A stretch of DNA of 64,000 bases, taken from NCBI GenBank assembly GCA_964396375.1, contig CAYNEY010000023.1:1-64000 (forward strand), written 5' to 3'. The notes under the pieces are model-generated. The model worked only from the letters and a program-made list of their open reading frames with translations. It did no database searches and was not told where the DNA came from. Made by a program: the position numbers and the translations under genes. This DNA is from FEN-1139 sp964396375. GTDB lineage: Bacteria; Myxococcota_A; Polyangia; Polyangiales; Polyangiaceae. Every line of letters starts with the position of its first letter. Position 1 is the stretch's first letter. This document shows, piece by piece, positions 42,285 to 50,174 of this stretch.

Positions 42285-43277
42285 CTACGCCACCTCGGAC
42301 TCAGGGGTGAACGCCGGCGGCATGCCCGAGCGCTCACGGTGGCCACTCAGATACTCGCGGGGCGTCGCACCGATGAATCGCCGGAACACCCGATGAAACT
42401 GGGCGTAGCTACCGAACCCCGCCTGAAGTGCGGCGTCGAGCAAGTTGCCACCGCTCTGATCGATGTGCCGAAGGAAGCGCTCGATGCGGAGGCGGTTCCG
42501 GTATTCGACGAGCGAGATCCCCATCTCTCCTTTGAAGGAGCGCGCCAGGTGTCCCGGGCTGATGCCGATCTCCCGCGCGAGCCGCTCCCCACTGGTAAGC
42601 GGGTTACGATCCAAAGTGGAGATGATGCGCTGAATGGTTGAACTCGGACGCGCTGCGCCATCTGTGCCACGGAACGCCTGCCCACGCTGCCGCGAGAGCA
42701 CCGCCCCAGCGAGCAAGCTCGCGTAGACCGCGGCGTGGATCTGCTTTGTCTCGTCCATCGGGGCATGGGTGAGCGCCGTGTCATTGAACATGATCCCCAC
42801 CAGGTGCCCCGCCGCGACCAACGGGGTGAGCACGACCCACCCGGAACCGATGTCTCTACTCCCCTGGCCCTCAGCGGCCAAGTGCTGTGCGCTCTCCGAA
42901 TACAACCACCCAGCTTGTTCGCCGTGGATGCGCCGCAGGGCAGCGTAGTCTGCTTCACCCGCGTCGAAGGAGAAGTGCCGCTCATCGGTGGTCTCGCCAT
43001 TCACTCCGGTGCCGAAGGTCCCACGGAAGTGAAGCGGCTCCGTCGGATCACTGAGATAAAGGCCCACCCGCTCGAGCCCGATCTTCTCGCGTGCTACCTC
43101 GATGGCGCGCCTCAGCATGGTGTCGACATCCGCGCAGTCGAGCAAACTGTCGACCGCCGCCATCACCGTGACCATGCCGCGCCACGCAGAGGTCGCAACC
43201 GGAGACTGGGCCGTCGCGGTGGCGCCGCATCCGAGAGGCCAACTCAACCTTGGATTAGGAAGTGTTTCGAGGAGCAT
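42285..43277 (-). CDS. GAF-AraC family transcriptional regulator
   Basis: This 330-residue protein has an N-terminal GAF-like sensor (residues 35-200; L-D-C-A-D-V-D-T-M-L-R-R-A, and W-V-V-L-T-P-L-V-A-A-G-H-L-V-G) and a C-terminal AraC helix-turn-helix pair: L-A-R-E-I-G-I-S-P-G-H-L-A-R-S-F-K, then L-L-D-A-A-L-Q-A-G-F-G-S-Y-A-Q-F-H-R-V-F. The second motif matches the AraC signature G-F-x-S-x-x-x-F-x-R-x-F. It should bind DNA and respond to a small ligand through the GAF domain. Its nearest neighbour downstream on the same strand is the sulfatase-fold gene; the target is unknown. ATG at residue 35 is an alternative start. Confidence 0.9.
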   Translation of the reverse strand: MLLETLPNPRLSWPLGCGATATAQSPVATSAWRGMVTVMAAVDSLLDCADVDTMLRRAIEVAREKIGLERVGLYLSDPTEPLHFRGTFGTGVNGETTDERHFSFDAGEADYAALRRIHGEQAGWLYSESAQHLAAEGQGSRDIGSGWVVLTPLVAAGHLVGIMFNDTALTHAPMDETKQIHAAVYASLLAGAVLSRQRGQAFRGTDGAARPSSTIQRIISTLDRNPLTSGERLAREIGISPGHLARSFKGEMGISLVEYRNRLRIERFLRHIDQSGGNLLDAALQAGFGSYAQFHRVFRRFIGATPREYLSGHRERSGMPPAFTPESEVA

Positions 43278-43580
43278 AGGGTACCCGAATGGTTATGCTG
43301 ATGTTTATAGCGTGTCTTTCACCAAGGTGAAGCAATATCCAAGGATCATTTTTCGACCGCTCGAGGATCCAGACTCGCTGACCCAAGCAGGGGTGTCTCA
43401 CCCGGCTTTGACCTCTCGGGTGCTATGCCGCGATTTTTCGAACAAATTCCACAATCCTCAATCTTTGAGATCCAAATCGCGCAAACTGGGAATCTATGGA
43501 AGCCAAGGGTTTGTCTATCGAGGAGCTGCGCGAAAAACGGCAGTCCTCCGAGGACGATCCGCGCTCGGAAGAGCGCCGCC
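43278..43580. other. Lower-GC intergenic region upstream of the GAF-AraC gene
   Basis: About 300 bases with visibly lower GC than the neighbours (runs such as ATTTTTCG and ACAAATTCC). Probably the promoter region of the regulator gene, and part of the downstream side of the zinc-ribbon gene. Overlapping frames on both strands have no family features. Confidence 0.45.
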
Positions 43581-43832
43581 TCAGCAGCCACGCCCTCCCG
43601 GACAGTGCTCACCGAGGAGGCGAGCACACACTTCCCCGCGCTCACAATTGGCGAGGAAATCCTCGCCGGCGTGCGACAAATTTCCGGTCTCGCCGGAGGG
43701 CGTCGTGGTCGGTGCCGTCGGCAGAAGGAGCGAGAGGTCCGTCCCTCCACAGCTCCTGCAACGTGGGGGGACACTCGCTGCTGCGTGGCGGCATAAACGG
43801 GCACCACAGGTACGGCACGAGTATTCGGGCAT
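43581..43832 (-). CDS. Small zinc-ribbon protein (tentative)
   Basis: From ATG 43832 the frame gives an 83-residue protein beginning M-P-E-Y-S-C-R-T-C-G and continuing C-R-S-C-G-G-T-D-L: two C-x2-C knuckles about 20 residues apart, as in FmdB-like and rubredoxin-like zinc ribbons. The C-terminal 45 residues are low in motif content. No Shine-Dalgarno is evident, and other frames overlap, so expression is uncertain. It lies between the DUF486 and GAF-AraC genes on the same strand. Confidence 0.5.
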   Translation of the reverse strand: MPEYSCRTCGARLCRHAAASVPPRCRSCGGTDLSLLLPTAPTTTPSGETGNLSHAGEDFLANCERGEVCARLLGEHCPGGRGC

Positions 43833-43903
43833 GCAACGGCGAGCCTGACACGAAGCTGCCAGCCGAACCAGTCGAGCCAGCCGAACCAGGCGACGCTGAG
43901 GGC

Positions 43904-44230
43904 TCACCCACGGAAGGTGAAGTACACGGCACCCAGCAGACACACAGCCGCGAAGAGGTGGTTCGTGGTGAGCTTGGCCTCGAAGAACGTCACCGCAATC
44001 ACCGCGAAGACCCCGAGCGAGAGCACCTCTTGAAGGAGCTTCAGCTCTGGTAGTGTGAAGCGTTGATGGCCGAGGCGGTTCGCTGGCACCGCCAGACAGT
44101 ATTCGAACAGGGCGATCCCCCAGCTGCTCAGGATGGCAAGCCAAAGCGGGGCGGCCGGCGCCTTCAGGTGTCGATACCAGGCGAAGGTCATGAACACGTT
44201 GGAAGCAACGAGGAGCGCAACGGTGGGCAT
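43904..44230 (-). CDS. DUF486 family small membrane protein (DMT-like)
   Basis: This 108-residue protein has four hydrophobic helices and matches DUF486 almost along its full length: A-S-N-V-F-M-T-F-A-W-Y-R-H-L, L-W-L-A-I-L-S-S-W-G-I-A-L-F-E-Y-C, P-A-N-R-L-G-H, and L-K-L-L-Q-E-V-L-S-L-G-V-F-A. DUF486 is related to drug/metabolite-transporter half proteins; no substrate is established. It starts at ATG 44230, about 200 bases from the divergent bacterioferritin gene. Confidence 0.95.
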   Translation of the reverse strand: MPTVALLVASNVFMTFAWYRHLKAPAAPLWLAILSSWGIALFEYCLAVPANRLGHQRFTLPELKLLQEVLSLGVFAVIAVTFFEAKLTTNHLFAAVCLLGAVYFTFRG

Positions 44231-44366
44231 GGCAAGGAGCGAAGTGGTGTGAAGGAAGGTGACGAGCGCGGAAGGATTGGCACCCGCATTCCGAGGGTCA
44301 AGGCGAGGTACCCCGAAAGCCTCGGAGAGGCCACGGCGACGGGCCCAAAGGCCGCTTTCGGGGCGA

Positions 44367-44385
44367 GGGGCCCTGTGTGGGCCCC
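44367..44385. other. Perfect GC hairpin upstream of bacterioferritin
   Basis: GGGGCCC-tgtgt-GGGCCCC forms a perfect 7-bp stem with a 5-base loop between the divergent DUF486 and bfr genes, about 48 bases before the bfr ATG. It could be an operator or an mRNA leader hairpin. It does not resemble a Fur box, which is AT-rich. Confidence 0.45.
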
Positions 44386-44432
44386 GGCCACTGCTCTGGC
44401 AAATCGTGGCTTTATCGAGTAGGTGTCAAGGC

Positions 44433-44939
44433 ATGAAGCGAGACGAAAGCATCAAGCTCCTGAATCGCGCGGTCGCGGACGAACTCCAGGCCGTGCACCA
44501 GTACATGTACTTCCATTTCCACCTCGACGATCAGGGTCTCGCCCCGCTGTCCGAGCTGTTCCGTCGGACCGCGATCGAGGAGATGGGCCACGTGGAGCGG
44601 CTGGCAGAGCGCATCCTCTTCCTCAAAGGCGATGTGGTGATGGCGTTAGCCGCACCGGTCGAGCCCATCCGAGAGCCAGAGGCGATCCTGGCCAAGGCGA
44701 TGCAGATGGAAGAGATGGGCGTCGTCGATTACAACCGGGCTGCCCTCGAGTGCAGCCAGAATGCTGACTCGGTGTCAAAGCAGCTCTTCGAGTCGCTGGT
44801 GGCAGACGAGGAACGGCACCTCGACGCCTTCGAGAAGCAAATGGACAACGTGCGACGCTTCGGGCTGTCGTACCTGGCGCTCCAGTCTTTCAGCGCGGGC
44901 AACGCGGTGGAGGGTGACAAGTCCAAGACCGAGGGTTGA
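44433..44939 (+). CDS. bfr: Bacterioferritin
   Basis: This 168-residue iron-storage protein has the four-helix ferritin pattern: E17 in V-A-D-E-L-Q-A, E50-M51-G-H53 in helix B (the ferroxidase Glu/His and the heme-ligand Met), an E in Y-N-R-A-A-L-E-C, and E-E-R-H-L-D in helix D. The presence of the Met beside E50 separates bacterioferritin from plain ferritin. It would store iron as a 24-mer with heme between dimers. ATG 44433 is used; the frame extends upstream. The hydrogenase maturation protease gene follows 8 bases after its stop, so the two may be co-transcribed. Confidence 0.95.
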   Translation: MKRDESIKLLNRAVADELQAVHQYMYFHFHLDDQGLAPLSELFRRTAIEEMGHVERLAERILFLKGDVVMALAAPVEPIREPEAILAKAMQMEEMGVVDYNRAALECSQNADSVSKQLFESLVADEERHLDAFEKQMDNVRRFGLSYLALQSFSAGNAVEGDKSKTEG

Positions 44940-44947
44940 CCTCGGCC

Positions 44948-45451
44948 ATGCCGGACTCGAGCGCTCGGATCCTGCTCATCGGCTACGGAAACACGGTGCG
45001 CGGGGACGATTCGATAGGTCCCCGCGTCGCTGAGTCGTTGCTCGAGGAGTTGGTCGAGCCACGGCTCGAGATCCTGGTTCTTGCCTCACTCACCCCCGAG
45101 CTCGCCGAACGGCTGTCGCAGGTCGACTCGGTGTGTTTTGTCGACGCCACCCTGACCCAAGCGCCCGGTGTCATCGAGCACCGAAATCTCGCTCCCGAAC
45201 CGAACCCTGATCTGGCTCAGCTCCATTTTTTGAGCCCCGAGACCCTCTTGACCATGACCGAGCGCCTGTATGGTCGCAGCCCAAGGGCAACGGGTTGGTT
45301 CGTTGGGGTGGAGTCGACGGAACTCGGCTTCGAGCTGACGCCCAAGGTGGCGGCGTGCTTGCCAGACTTGGTCGCACGGATCCGTGCTCACCTGAACCGC
45401 GAACTTGCGAGCCTCACACCTCGCAACCTCTCGCTGAGTCAGACGCCGTAG
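44948..45451 (+). CDS. [NiFe]-hydrogenase maturation protease
   Basis: This 167-residue endopeptidase (HycI/HybD/HoxW family) removes the C-terminal tail of the hydrogenase large subunit after nickel insertion. It shows I-L-L-I-G-Y-G-N-T-V-R-G-D-D-S-I-G-P-R-V (with nickel-sensing D in G-D-D) and V-C-F-V-D-A-T (Asp in the second metal site). ATG 44948 is chosen; a TTG at 44936 overlaps the bfr stop. Its presumed target, HoxH, is encoded 6 kb away on the opposite strand and has a matching cleavable tail. The 3' end overlaps fucI by 13 bases. Confidence 0.9.
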   Translation: MPDSSARILLIGYGNTVRGDDSIGPRVAESLLEELVEPRLEILVLASLTPELAERLSQVDSVCFVDATLTQAPGVIEHRNLAPEPNPDLAQLHFLSPETLLTMTERLYGRSPRATGWFVGVESTELGFELTPKVAACLPDLVARIRAHLNRELASLTPRNLSLSQTP

Positions 45452-47253
45452 AGCGGCCCATAGGCGGCGCAGGCCCGAAAATCTGCGCCTTCCGCCGCGT
45501 CGGTGCCGAAGGCCCGCCACGCGCTCGGCCGGAAGATCCGCTCTTCGGGGACGTTGTGCATCGAAACGGGGATCCTGAACAGAGAAGCCAGGGTGAGCAG
45601 GCGATCCCCGATGTGGCCGTAGCTGATCGCTCCGTGATTCGCGCCCCAGGCATTCATCACCGAATAGACGTCGGTGAACGCACCGCGTCCGGTGATGTTG
45701 GGAACGAACCAATGCGTGGGCCAGGTCGGATTGGTGCGATCGCTCAGAACATCATGGATCGCATCCGGGAGGTCGACGGTGGTGCCCTCCGCGATTTGCA
45801 TCACCGGACCAAGCCCGCGCACCAGGTTGATCCGAGACATGGTAACGGGCATCTCCGCGCGGGTCCGGAACCCCGAAGAGAAGCCGCCCCCACGGAAATA
45901 CTCGGTGATCGCCGGATTGAAGCGGGTCGCGGCCAGACATGCTGCCGCCTCCGCCTCGGTCACTTCCCAAAATGGCTTCATCGCCGGCACGCCGGCGCGC
46001 TGCATCAAGCCAACGGCATCCAGAGTGGCCGAGCCCGAGTTGATGAGGTGGATCACCCCGTCGGCAGCGCGCCCCGGGAGTGGGCGTCCGGTGACCCGGC
46101 GCACGGCGGCAGGGCTCCAGTAGGTGCGCACATCCGCGAAGATCTGGGCGGTGCCGGTCAACAGGTGACCGAACAACATGGCCACGCCATTCAGGCTGTC
46201 GTTCTCGGTAGCCATCACGAACGCCTCGCGGATCCCATTCCAGTCAAAGGATGAGTTGAGGATCGCCTCCATGAAATCACCGTTCGGGAAACGATCGGTA
46301 AAATGCCTCTGACCCTGGAACCCTGCCACAAGCGCGTTGTGTCCGAGCGCCTCTTCCCCAAAACCCGTTTCCGCCAGGCGCGGATTGCCCACCATCAGAT
46401 CTCGGGCGATCATGGTCATCTTGACCACCGCTGACCAATCCTGGTCCTTCTGTTCGCGGGAACGGCGGTGCTCGACCGGATTCAGATCGGGTCCCTCCAC
46501 GCAAGACCGCTTCACCCACGCCAAGGCCCGCTCAAACTCCTCACCGTCGTAGATCCGTTCATCGATGCGACGCACCAGCTCCGTCATGTCGACCGACTCG
46601 ACGCGCATGCCCAAGCTGCGCTCGAAAAAGTCGGGGTCCAGAATCGAGCCGGCAATCCCCATCGAGACGCCACCGATGGCGAGGTACGAACGGCCACGCA
46701 TAGTCGCCACGGCCAACCCAGCTCGGGCGAAGCCAAGCAGCTTCTCCCGTACGTCATCGGGGATGGTTTCGTCGGAGGCATCCTGCACGTCACGCCCATA
46801 GATCCCGAAGGCGGGCAGCCCCTTCTGAGCATGGGCCGCCAGCACTGCCGCCAGGTACACGGCGCCTGGGCGCTCCGTCCCGTTGAACCCCCACACCGCC
46901 TTGGGTGTCGTGGGGTGCATGTCCATGGTCTCGGAGCCGTAACACCAGCACGGTGTCACCGTCACCGAGAGCCCCACGCCCCGCGCGGCGAACAACTCAG
47001 CCGTTGTCGCTGCCTCGGCAACACCGCCGATGCAAGTCTCGGGCACCACGCACTCGACCCTCTCGCCATTGGGATGGCGGAGCTCGGTCTCGAAGAGTTG
47101 CGCGACGCGCCGAGCCATCCCCAACGTCTGCTGCTCGAGGGACTCCCGGACTCCACGACGCCGACCGTCGATGGTCGGACGGAGCCCGATCTTGGGAAGT
47201 GCGCCGAGGGTGCGCGGAGCAGTGGCCGGGCCCGAGATTCTGGTGTTGGACAT
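45439..47253 (-). CDS. fucI: L-fucose isomerase
   Basis: This 604-residue enzyme converts L-fucose to L-fuculose. It matches FucI (E. coli 591 residues) along its length: I-G-L-R-P-T-I-D-G-R-R-x-G-V-R-E near the start, C-W-C-Y-G-S-E-T-M-D, W-G-F-N-G-T-E-R-P-G-A-V-Y-L, then S-Y-L-A-I-G-G-V-S-M-G, Q-G-Q-R-H-F-T-D, and the late H-W-F-V-P-N-I-T-G-R-G-A. The frame opens upstream at 47325, but ATG 47253 gives the family length. It is the last gene of the 6-deoxy-sugar set (aldolase, kinase, mutarotase, isomerase). It might also use D-arabinose. Confidence 0.95.
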   Translation of the reverse strand: MSNTRISGPATAPRTLGALPKIGLRPTIDGRRRGVRESLEQQTLGMARRVAQLFETELRHPNGERVECVVPETCIGGVAEAATTAELFAARGVGLSVTVTPCWCYGSETMDMHPTTPKAVWGFNGTERPGAVYLAAVLAAHAQKGLPAFGIYGRDVQDASDETIPDDVREKLLGFARAGLAVATMRGRSYLAIGGVSMGIAGSILDPDFFERSLGMRVESVDMTELVRRIDERIYDGEEFERALAWVKRSCVEGPDLNPVEHRRSREQKDQDWSAVVKMTMIARDLMVGNPRLAETGFGEEALGHNALVAGFQGQRHFTDRFPNGDFMEAILNSSFDWNGIREAFVMATENDSLNGVAMLFGHLLTGTAQIFADVRTYWSPAAVRRVTGRPLPGRAADGVIHLINSGSATLDAVGLMQRAGVPAMKPFWEVTEAEAAACLAATRFNPAITEYFRGGGFSSGFRTRAEMPVTMSRINLVRGLGPVMQIAEGTTVDLPDAIHDVLSDRTNPTWPTHWFVPNITGRGAFTDVYSVMNAWGANHGAISYGHIGDRLLTLASLFRIPVSMHNVPEERIFRPSAWRAFGTDAAEGADFRACAAYGPLYGV

Positions 47254-47390
47254 GGGGGCTCTTGGTCCGGGAACTTGGCAAATCTTGCGTCCCGAGAGCG
47301 CAAATGTAATCCAAGACGAGCACAAATCCTAGGATCTGTTCGAGCGCCGAGCGCACGCTGGCGCTTTCGGCACGTGGAGGTGACGGAACG

Positions 47391-47786
47391 CTAGCCCGAG
47401 ATGAGCACGATGTTGGCGTACGGAACCGTGTCCCCCGTCCGCACCAGGCCGACTGCGGAGGGAACCCGGCGCTTCAGGGCGAGGTGGGGCTCGAAGCCGA
47501 TGCGCAGCTGCGAGGACCCGATCGCCTCGAGGTGCCGCGCTCGCCGCTCCTCATCGTTCATGCGCAAGAACTCTTCAGCCATGAAGGCCTCGGCAACCGT
47601 GAAGTTCTGGAGGATCGCTCGCAGCACCTCGGGCACGGTCGGGATATCGTCGACCAACGACAGATCGACGGTCTCCAGGCCAGCAAACGAAGGAAAGCCC
47701 CGATCGGCGATCACGAGCGCGTTGGTATGCCGCACCCGAGCCAGAAGAGAGAGGAGCTGCGGGTTGAGGATGCCGGAGCACAACAT
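47391..47786 (-). CDS. RbsD/FucU-family sugar mutarotase
   Basis: This 131-residue protein interconverts sugar anomers or ring forms so that the isomerase receives the right form. Family motifs: L-N-P-Q-L-L-S-L-L-A-R-V-R-H-T-N-A-L-V-I-A-D-R-G-F-P (the His at residue 20 is catalytic in RbsD/FucU) and the C-terminal G-D-T-V-P-Y-A-N. It sits between the kinase and fucI, which supports a fucose or related deoxysugar role (FucU) over ribose. Confidence 0.85.
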   Translation of the reverse strand: MLCSGILNPQLLSLLARVRHTNALVIADRGFPSFAGLETVDLSLVDDIPTVPEVLRAILQNFTVAEAFMAEEFLRMNDEERRARHLEAIGSSQLRIGFEPHLALKRRVPSAVGLVRTGDTVPYANIVLISG

Positions 47787-47831
47787 GAAGGGGACGGTAC
47801 CGAACTTCCGAGGCAGTACGCAAACGAGAAG

Positions 47832-49322
47832 TCAACGCTGGCGGCGCGCCACCAGCTCATCTGCGAGAGGGCTTCGGCGGGGGAGGTACTCGACAGGACG
47901 GAAGTGCTCGCGGAGTAATCGGCGTCCGGCTGCATAGGATGGAAGGCTCTGGACCGCGACCGCTTGCCCGAGCAGGTTGCCGAGCAGGGTAGTCTCGGCT
48001 GGACCGGCATGCACGGGGATCTGGCACATGTCAGCGGTCAGCTGACAGAGCAGAGCGTTCTTCGAGCCTCCCCCGACCACCCGCAGCACCGACGGACGGT
48101 GGCCCGAGACCTCGGTCAGAGCATCCAGCGTGCGTCGGTATTCCACCGCCAAGCTCTCGAAGATCGCGCGCACCAGTGCGCCGTGGTCGGTGAGTTCTCG
48201 TTTTCCGTCATCGTGCACTAGCTTCCGGATGGCCTCGGGCATGTCGCTCGGGAGACTGAGGCTGGCGTGGTTCGGATCGAAGATCCCCGCCCCGGGCGGC
48301 GCAGCCTCAGCCAACGCCACCAACTCGCCGTAGTCGTAGTCGTACCCCTGAGCTGCAAAGGCCTCCCGACACTTCCGCAGCAGGTGCATCCCCGTGATAT
48401 TGCGGAGCACCCGGTTTTCTCCCTCCGTGCCTCCCTCGTTGGTGAGCTGGTGCCGCAACGGAAGCGCGCCAACTGCAGGTCGTGCGGTCACGAGTCCCAT
48501 CAGCGACCAGGTGCCGGAACTCAAAAAGGCCTGGTCGTCGTCCGCACCCACGATCGCGGAGACCGCGGCCGCAGTGTCGTGGCTGGCGGTGTGGGCAAGG
48601 AGGGTCCCGAGAAGCCCTGTCTCTCGGACCACGGCATCGCGCAGCTCTCCCCCCAAGGTGGCGGGAGCCACCACGTCCCGAAGGAAATGGGCTGGTATGC
48701 CCAGCTCACCGAGGAGCTCGCGGTCCCAAACTTGGCGACAAGGATCGAAACACTGCGTGGTGGTGGCAACGGTGAACTCGTTCTGCTCATTGCCGGACAG
48801 GAGGTGACCGAAGAGGCCTGGCATGAGCAGAAGTGTTCGAGCGCGCTCGAGTAGCTGGGGCTGCTCGGCGTGAAGCGCCGCCAGCTGAAAGAGTGTGTTT
48901 ATCTCGAGCGGAGCGTTTCCAGTACGGCAGAAGAGCTCGCCGGCTGCGAGCCGTGCCGACACCCGCTCCACCCACCCACGGGTGCGTGGATGCCGGTAGT
49001 GACTGGGCGGTGCCAGCAGCTGACCGCCCCCGTCAAGCAGGCCAAAATCGACGCCCCAAGTATCGACGGCGACACTGCGAATCGGGACACCGAGCTGGGC
49101 GGCCCCAGCCAGGCCCACCCGAATCTCGCCCCACAGGCGCTCCATGTCCCAGACTGGGCCAGTCGGGTGCTCGAGCGGGAGATTCGTGAATCGCGCAACC
49201 TCGATCAGAGTGGCACCAACCTCGTCGAGGGCACCGAGCGTGACCCGCCCACTCTCCGCGCCGAGATCGACCGCGACGAACCAGGCCCGCCCCGGATCGA
49301 GACTCACAGCCGGTTCCGTCAC
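47832..49322 (-). CDS. FGGY sugar kinase, rhamnulokinase-like
   Basis: This 496-residue kinase phosphorylates a ketose, by context L-fuculose or L-rhamnulose. FGGY features are present: A-V-D-L-G-A-E-S-G-R-V near the N-terminus (phosphate loop), S-V-A-V-D-T-W-G-V-D-F-G-L-L, N-I-T-G-M-H-L-L-R-K-C, and the C-terminal V-V-G-G-G-S-K-N-A-L-L-C-Q-L-T-A (ATP-binding). Sequence is closest in feel to RhaB rather than E. coli FucK; RhaB-like kinases replace FucK in many bacteria. It starts at GTG 49322, overlapping the aldolase stop (GTGA). Confidence 0.9.
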   Translation of the reverse strand: MTEPAVSLDPGRAWFVAVDLGAESGRVTLGALDEVGATLIEVARFTNLPLEHPTGPVWDMERLWGEIRVGLAGAAQLGVPIRSVAVDTWGVDFGLLDGGGQLLAPPSHYRHPRTRGWVERVSARLAAGELFCRTGNAPLEINTLFQLAALHAEQPQLLERARTLLLMPGLFGHLLSGNEQNEFTVATTTQCFDPCRQVWDRELLGELGIPAHFLRDVVAPATLGGELRDAVVRETGLLGTLLAHTASHDTAAAVSAIVGADDDQAFLSSGTWSLMGLVTARPAVGALPLRHQLTNEGGTEGENRVLRNITGMHLLRKCREAFAAQGYDYDYGELVALAEAAPPGAGIFDPNHASLSLPSDMPEAIRKLVHDDGKRELTDHGALVRAIFESLAVEYRRTLDALTEVSGHRPSVLRVVGGGSKNALLCQLTADMCQIPVHAGPAETTLLGNLLGQAVAVQSLPSYAAGRRLLREHFRPVEYLPRRSPLADELVARRQR

Positions 49323-50143
49323 AGGATCCTCTGGGGCACCTTCCAGACCTCACAGATCGTTTGGAGCTGCTCGCGAGAGAGGCCAGGAACCTTCTCACCG
49401 GTCAGAAGGTCCATGTACTCGTAGTTGGCGGCGGTCTCGATGTACTCGATGAGATCGACCGCATGCATGATAGACTGGTCGGAGCGTGCCATGAGGCCAT
49501 GCTTCGCCCACACCACCAGTCGATGACGGCGCAGGGAATCTAGGGTCATCGCCATCAACTCGTCGGAACCTGGGACCGCAAAGGGAACCAGCCCAATCCC
49601 TTCGGGGAGGCAGACGATGGTCTCGGGCTGCCAGCGAAAGAGTTGGCGAATCAGCGCCTCTTCGGTGGCGTATTTCGGGTGATGGCTGAGGAAGGTGATG
49701 CGCCGGGGTTGCGCGTGCACCACCGCGTGCAACCGCGCCCCCCCTCTGACCACTGCGTCACGATGCACCCCCAAATGGGAATTGAACTCGCTGGTGGGGC
49801 GCACGAACCTGCGCCGCGGCGAGGACAAGACTTGGGCATGGATGCCATCCGACGCCACACAGAGGAGCGCGAGGTTGGCTTCGGGATCCGCCGCAACATC
49901 ACGCAAACGACACCCAGAGCCGGTCACCAGGAATGCCCCGTTGGCCAGTTCAGGCACTGGCAGAGGAAGTGGCACCGACTCCGCGAGCGAGAACCGCTCC
50001 GTGCTGCCGGCCAGCGAGGCTGTGAACAGGCTGAGGTTCCCGGCACCGCCTTCGCAAGCGTCGAGCTCGGAGAGCCGCCTGCCGGCTGCACCGAGCGACG
50101 TGATGAGAGAATCGAGGTCAGGGAGTACTGTCGGTAAGGTCAT
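49319..50143 (-). CDS. Class II aldolase (fuculose/rhamnulose-1-phosphate aldolase type)
   Basis: This 274-residue zinc aldolase should split the deoxyketose-1-phosphate into dihydroxyacetone phosphate and lactaldehyde. The zinc ligands appear in S-H-L-G-V-H-R and H-A-V-V-H-A-Q-P, followed by the later W-A-K-H-G. The RhaD-like length (longer than FucA, about 215) and the RhaB-like kinase leave open whether fucose or rhamnose is the substrate; FucI argues for fucose. ATG 50143 is used; the frame extends to 50299 inside the methyltransferase gene. Confidence 0.85.
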   Translation of the reverse strand: MTLPTVLPDLDSLITSLGAAGRRLSELDACEGGAGNLSLFTASLAGSTERFSLAESVPLPLPVPELANGAFLVTGSGCRLRDVAADPEANLALLCVASDGIHAQVLSSPRRRFVRPTSEFNSHLGVHRDAVVRGGARLHAVVHAQPRRITFLSHHPKYATEEALIRQLFRWQPETIVCLPEGIGLVPFAVPGSDELMAMTLDSLRRHRLVVWAKHGLMARSDQSIMHAVDLIEYIETAANYEYMDLLTGEKVPGLSREQLQTICEVWKVPQRIL

Positions 50144-50174
50144 GATGGTCAACCGTATGCCGCGGGCGCATGGC

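Noticed and set aside
43496..44053. Plus-strand 185-residue frame beginning M-E-A-K-G-L-S-I-E-E-L-R-E-K
   Set aside because: The first 30 residues look protein-like, but there is no ribosome site and the remainder is low-complexity Arg/His/Glu that mirrors the zinc-ribbon and DUF486 genes on the other strand.
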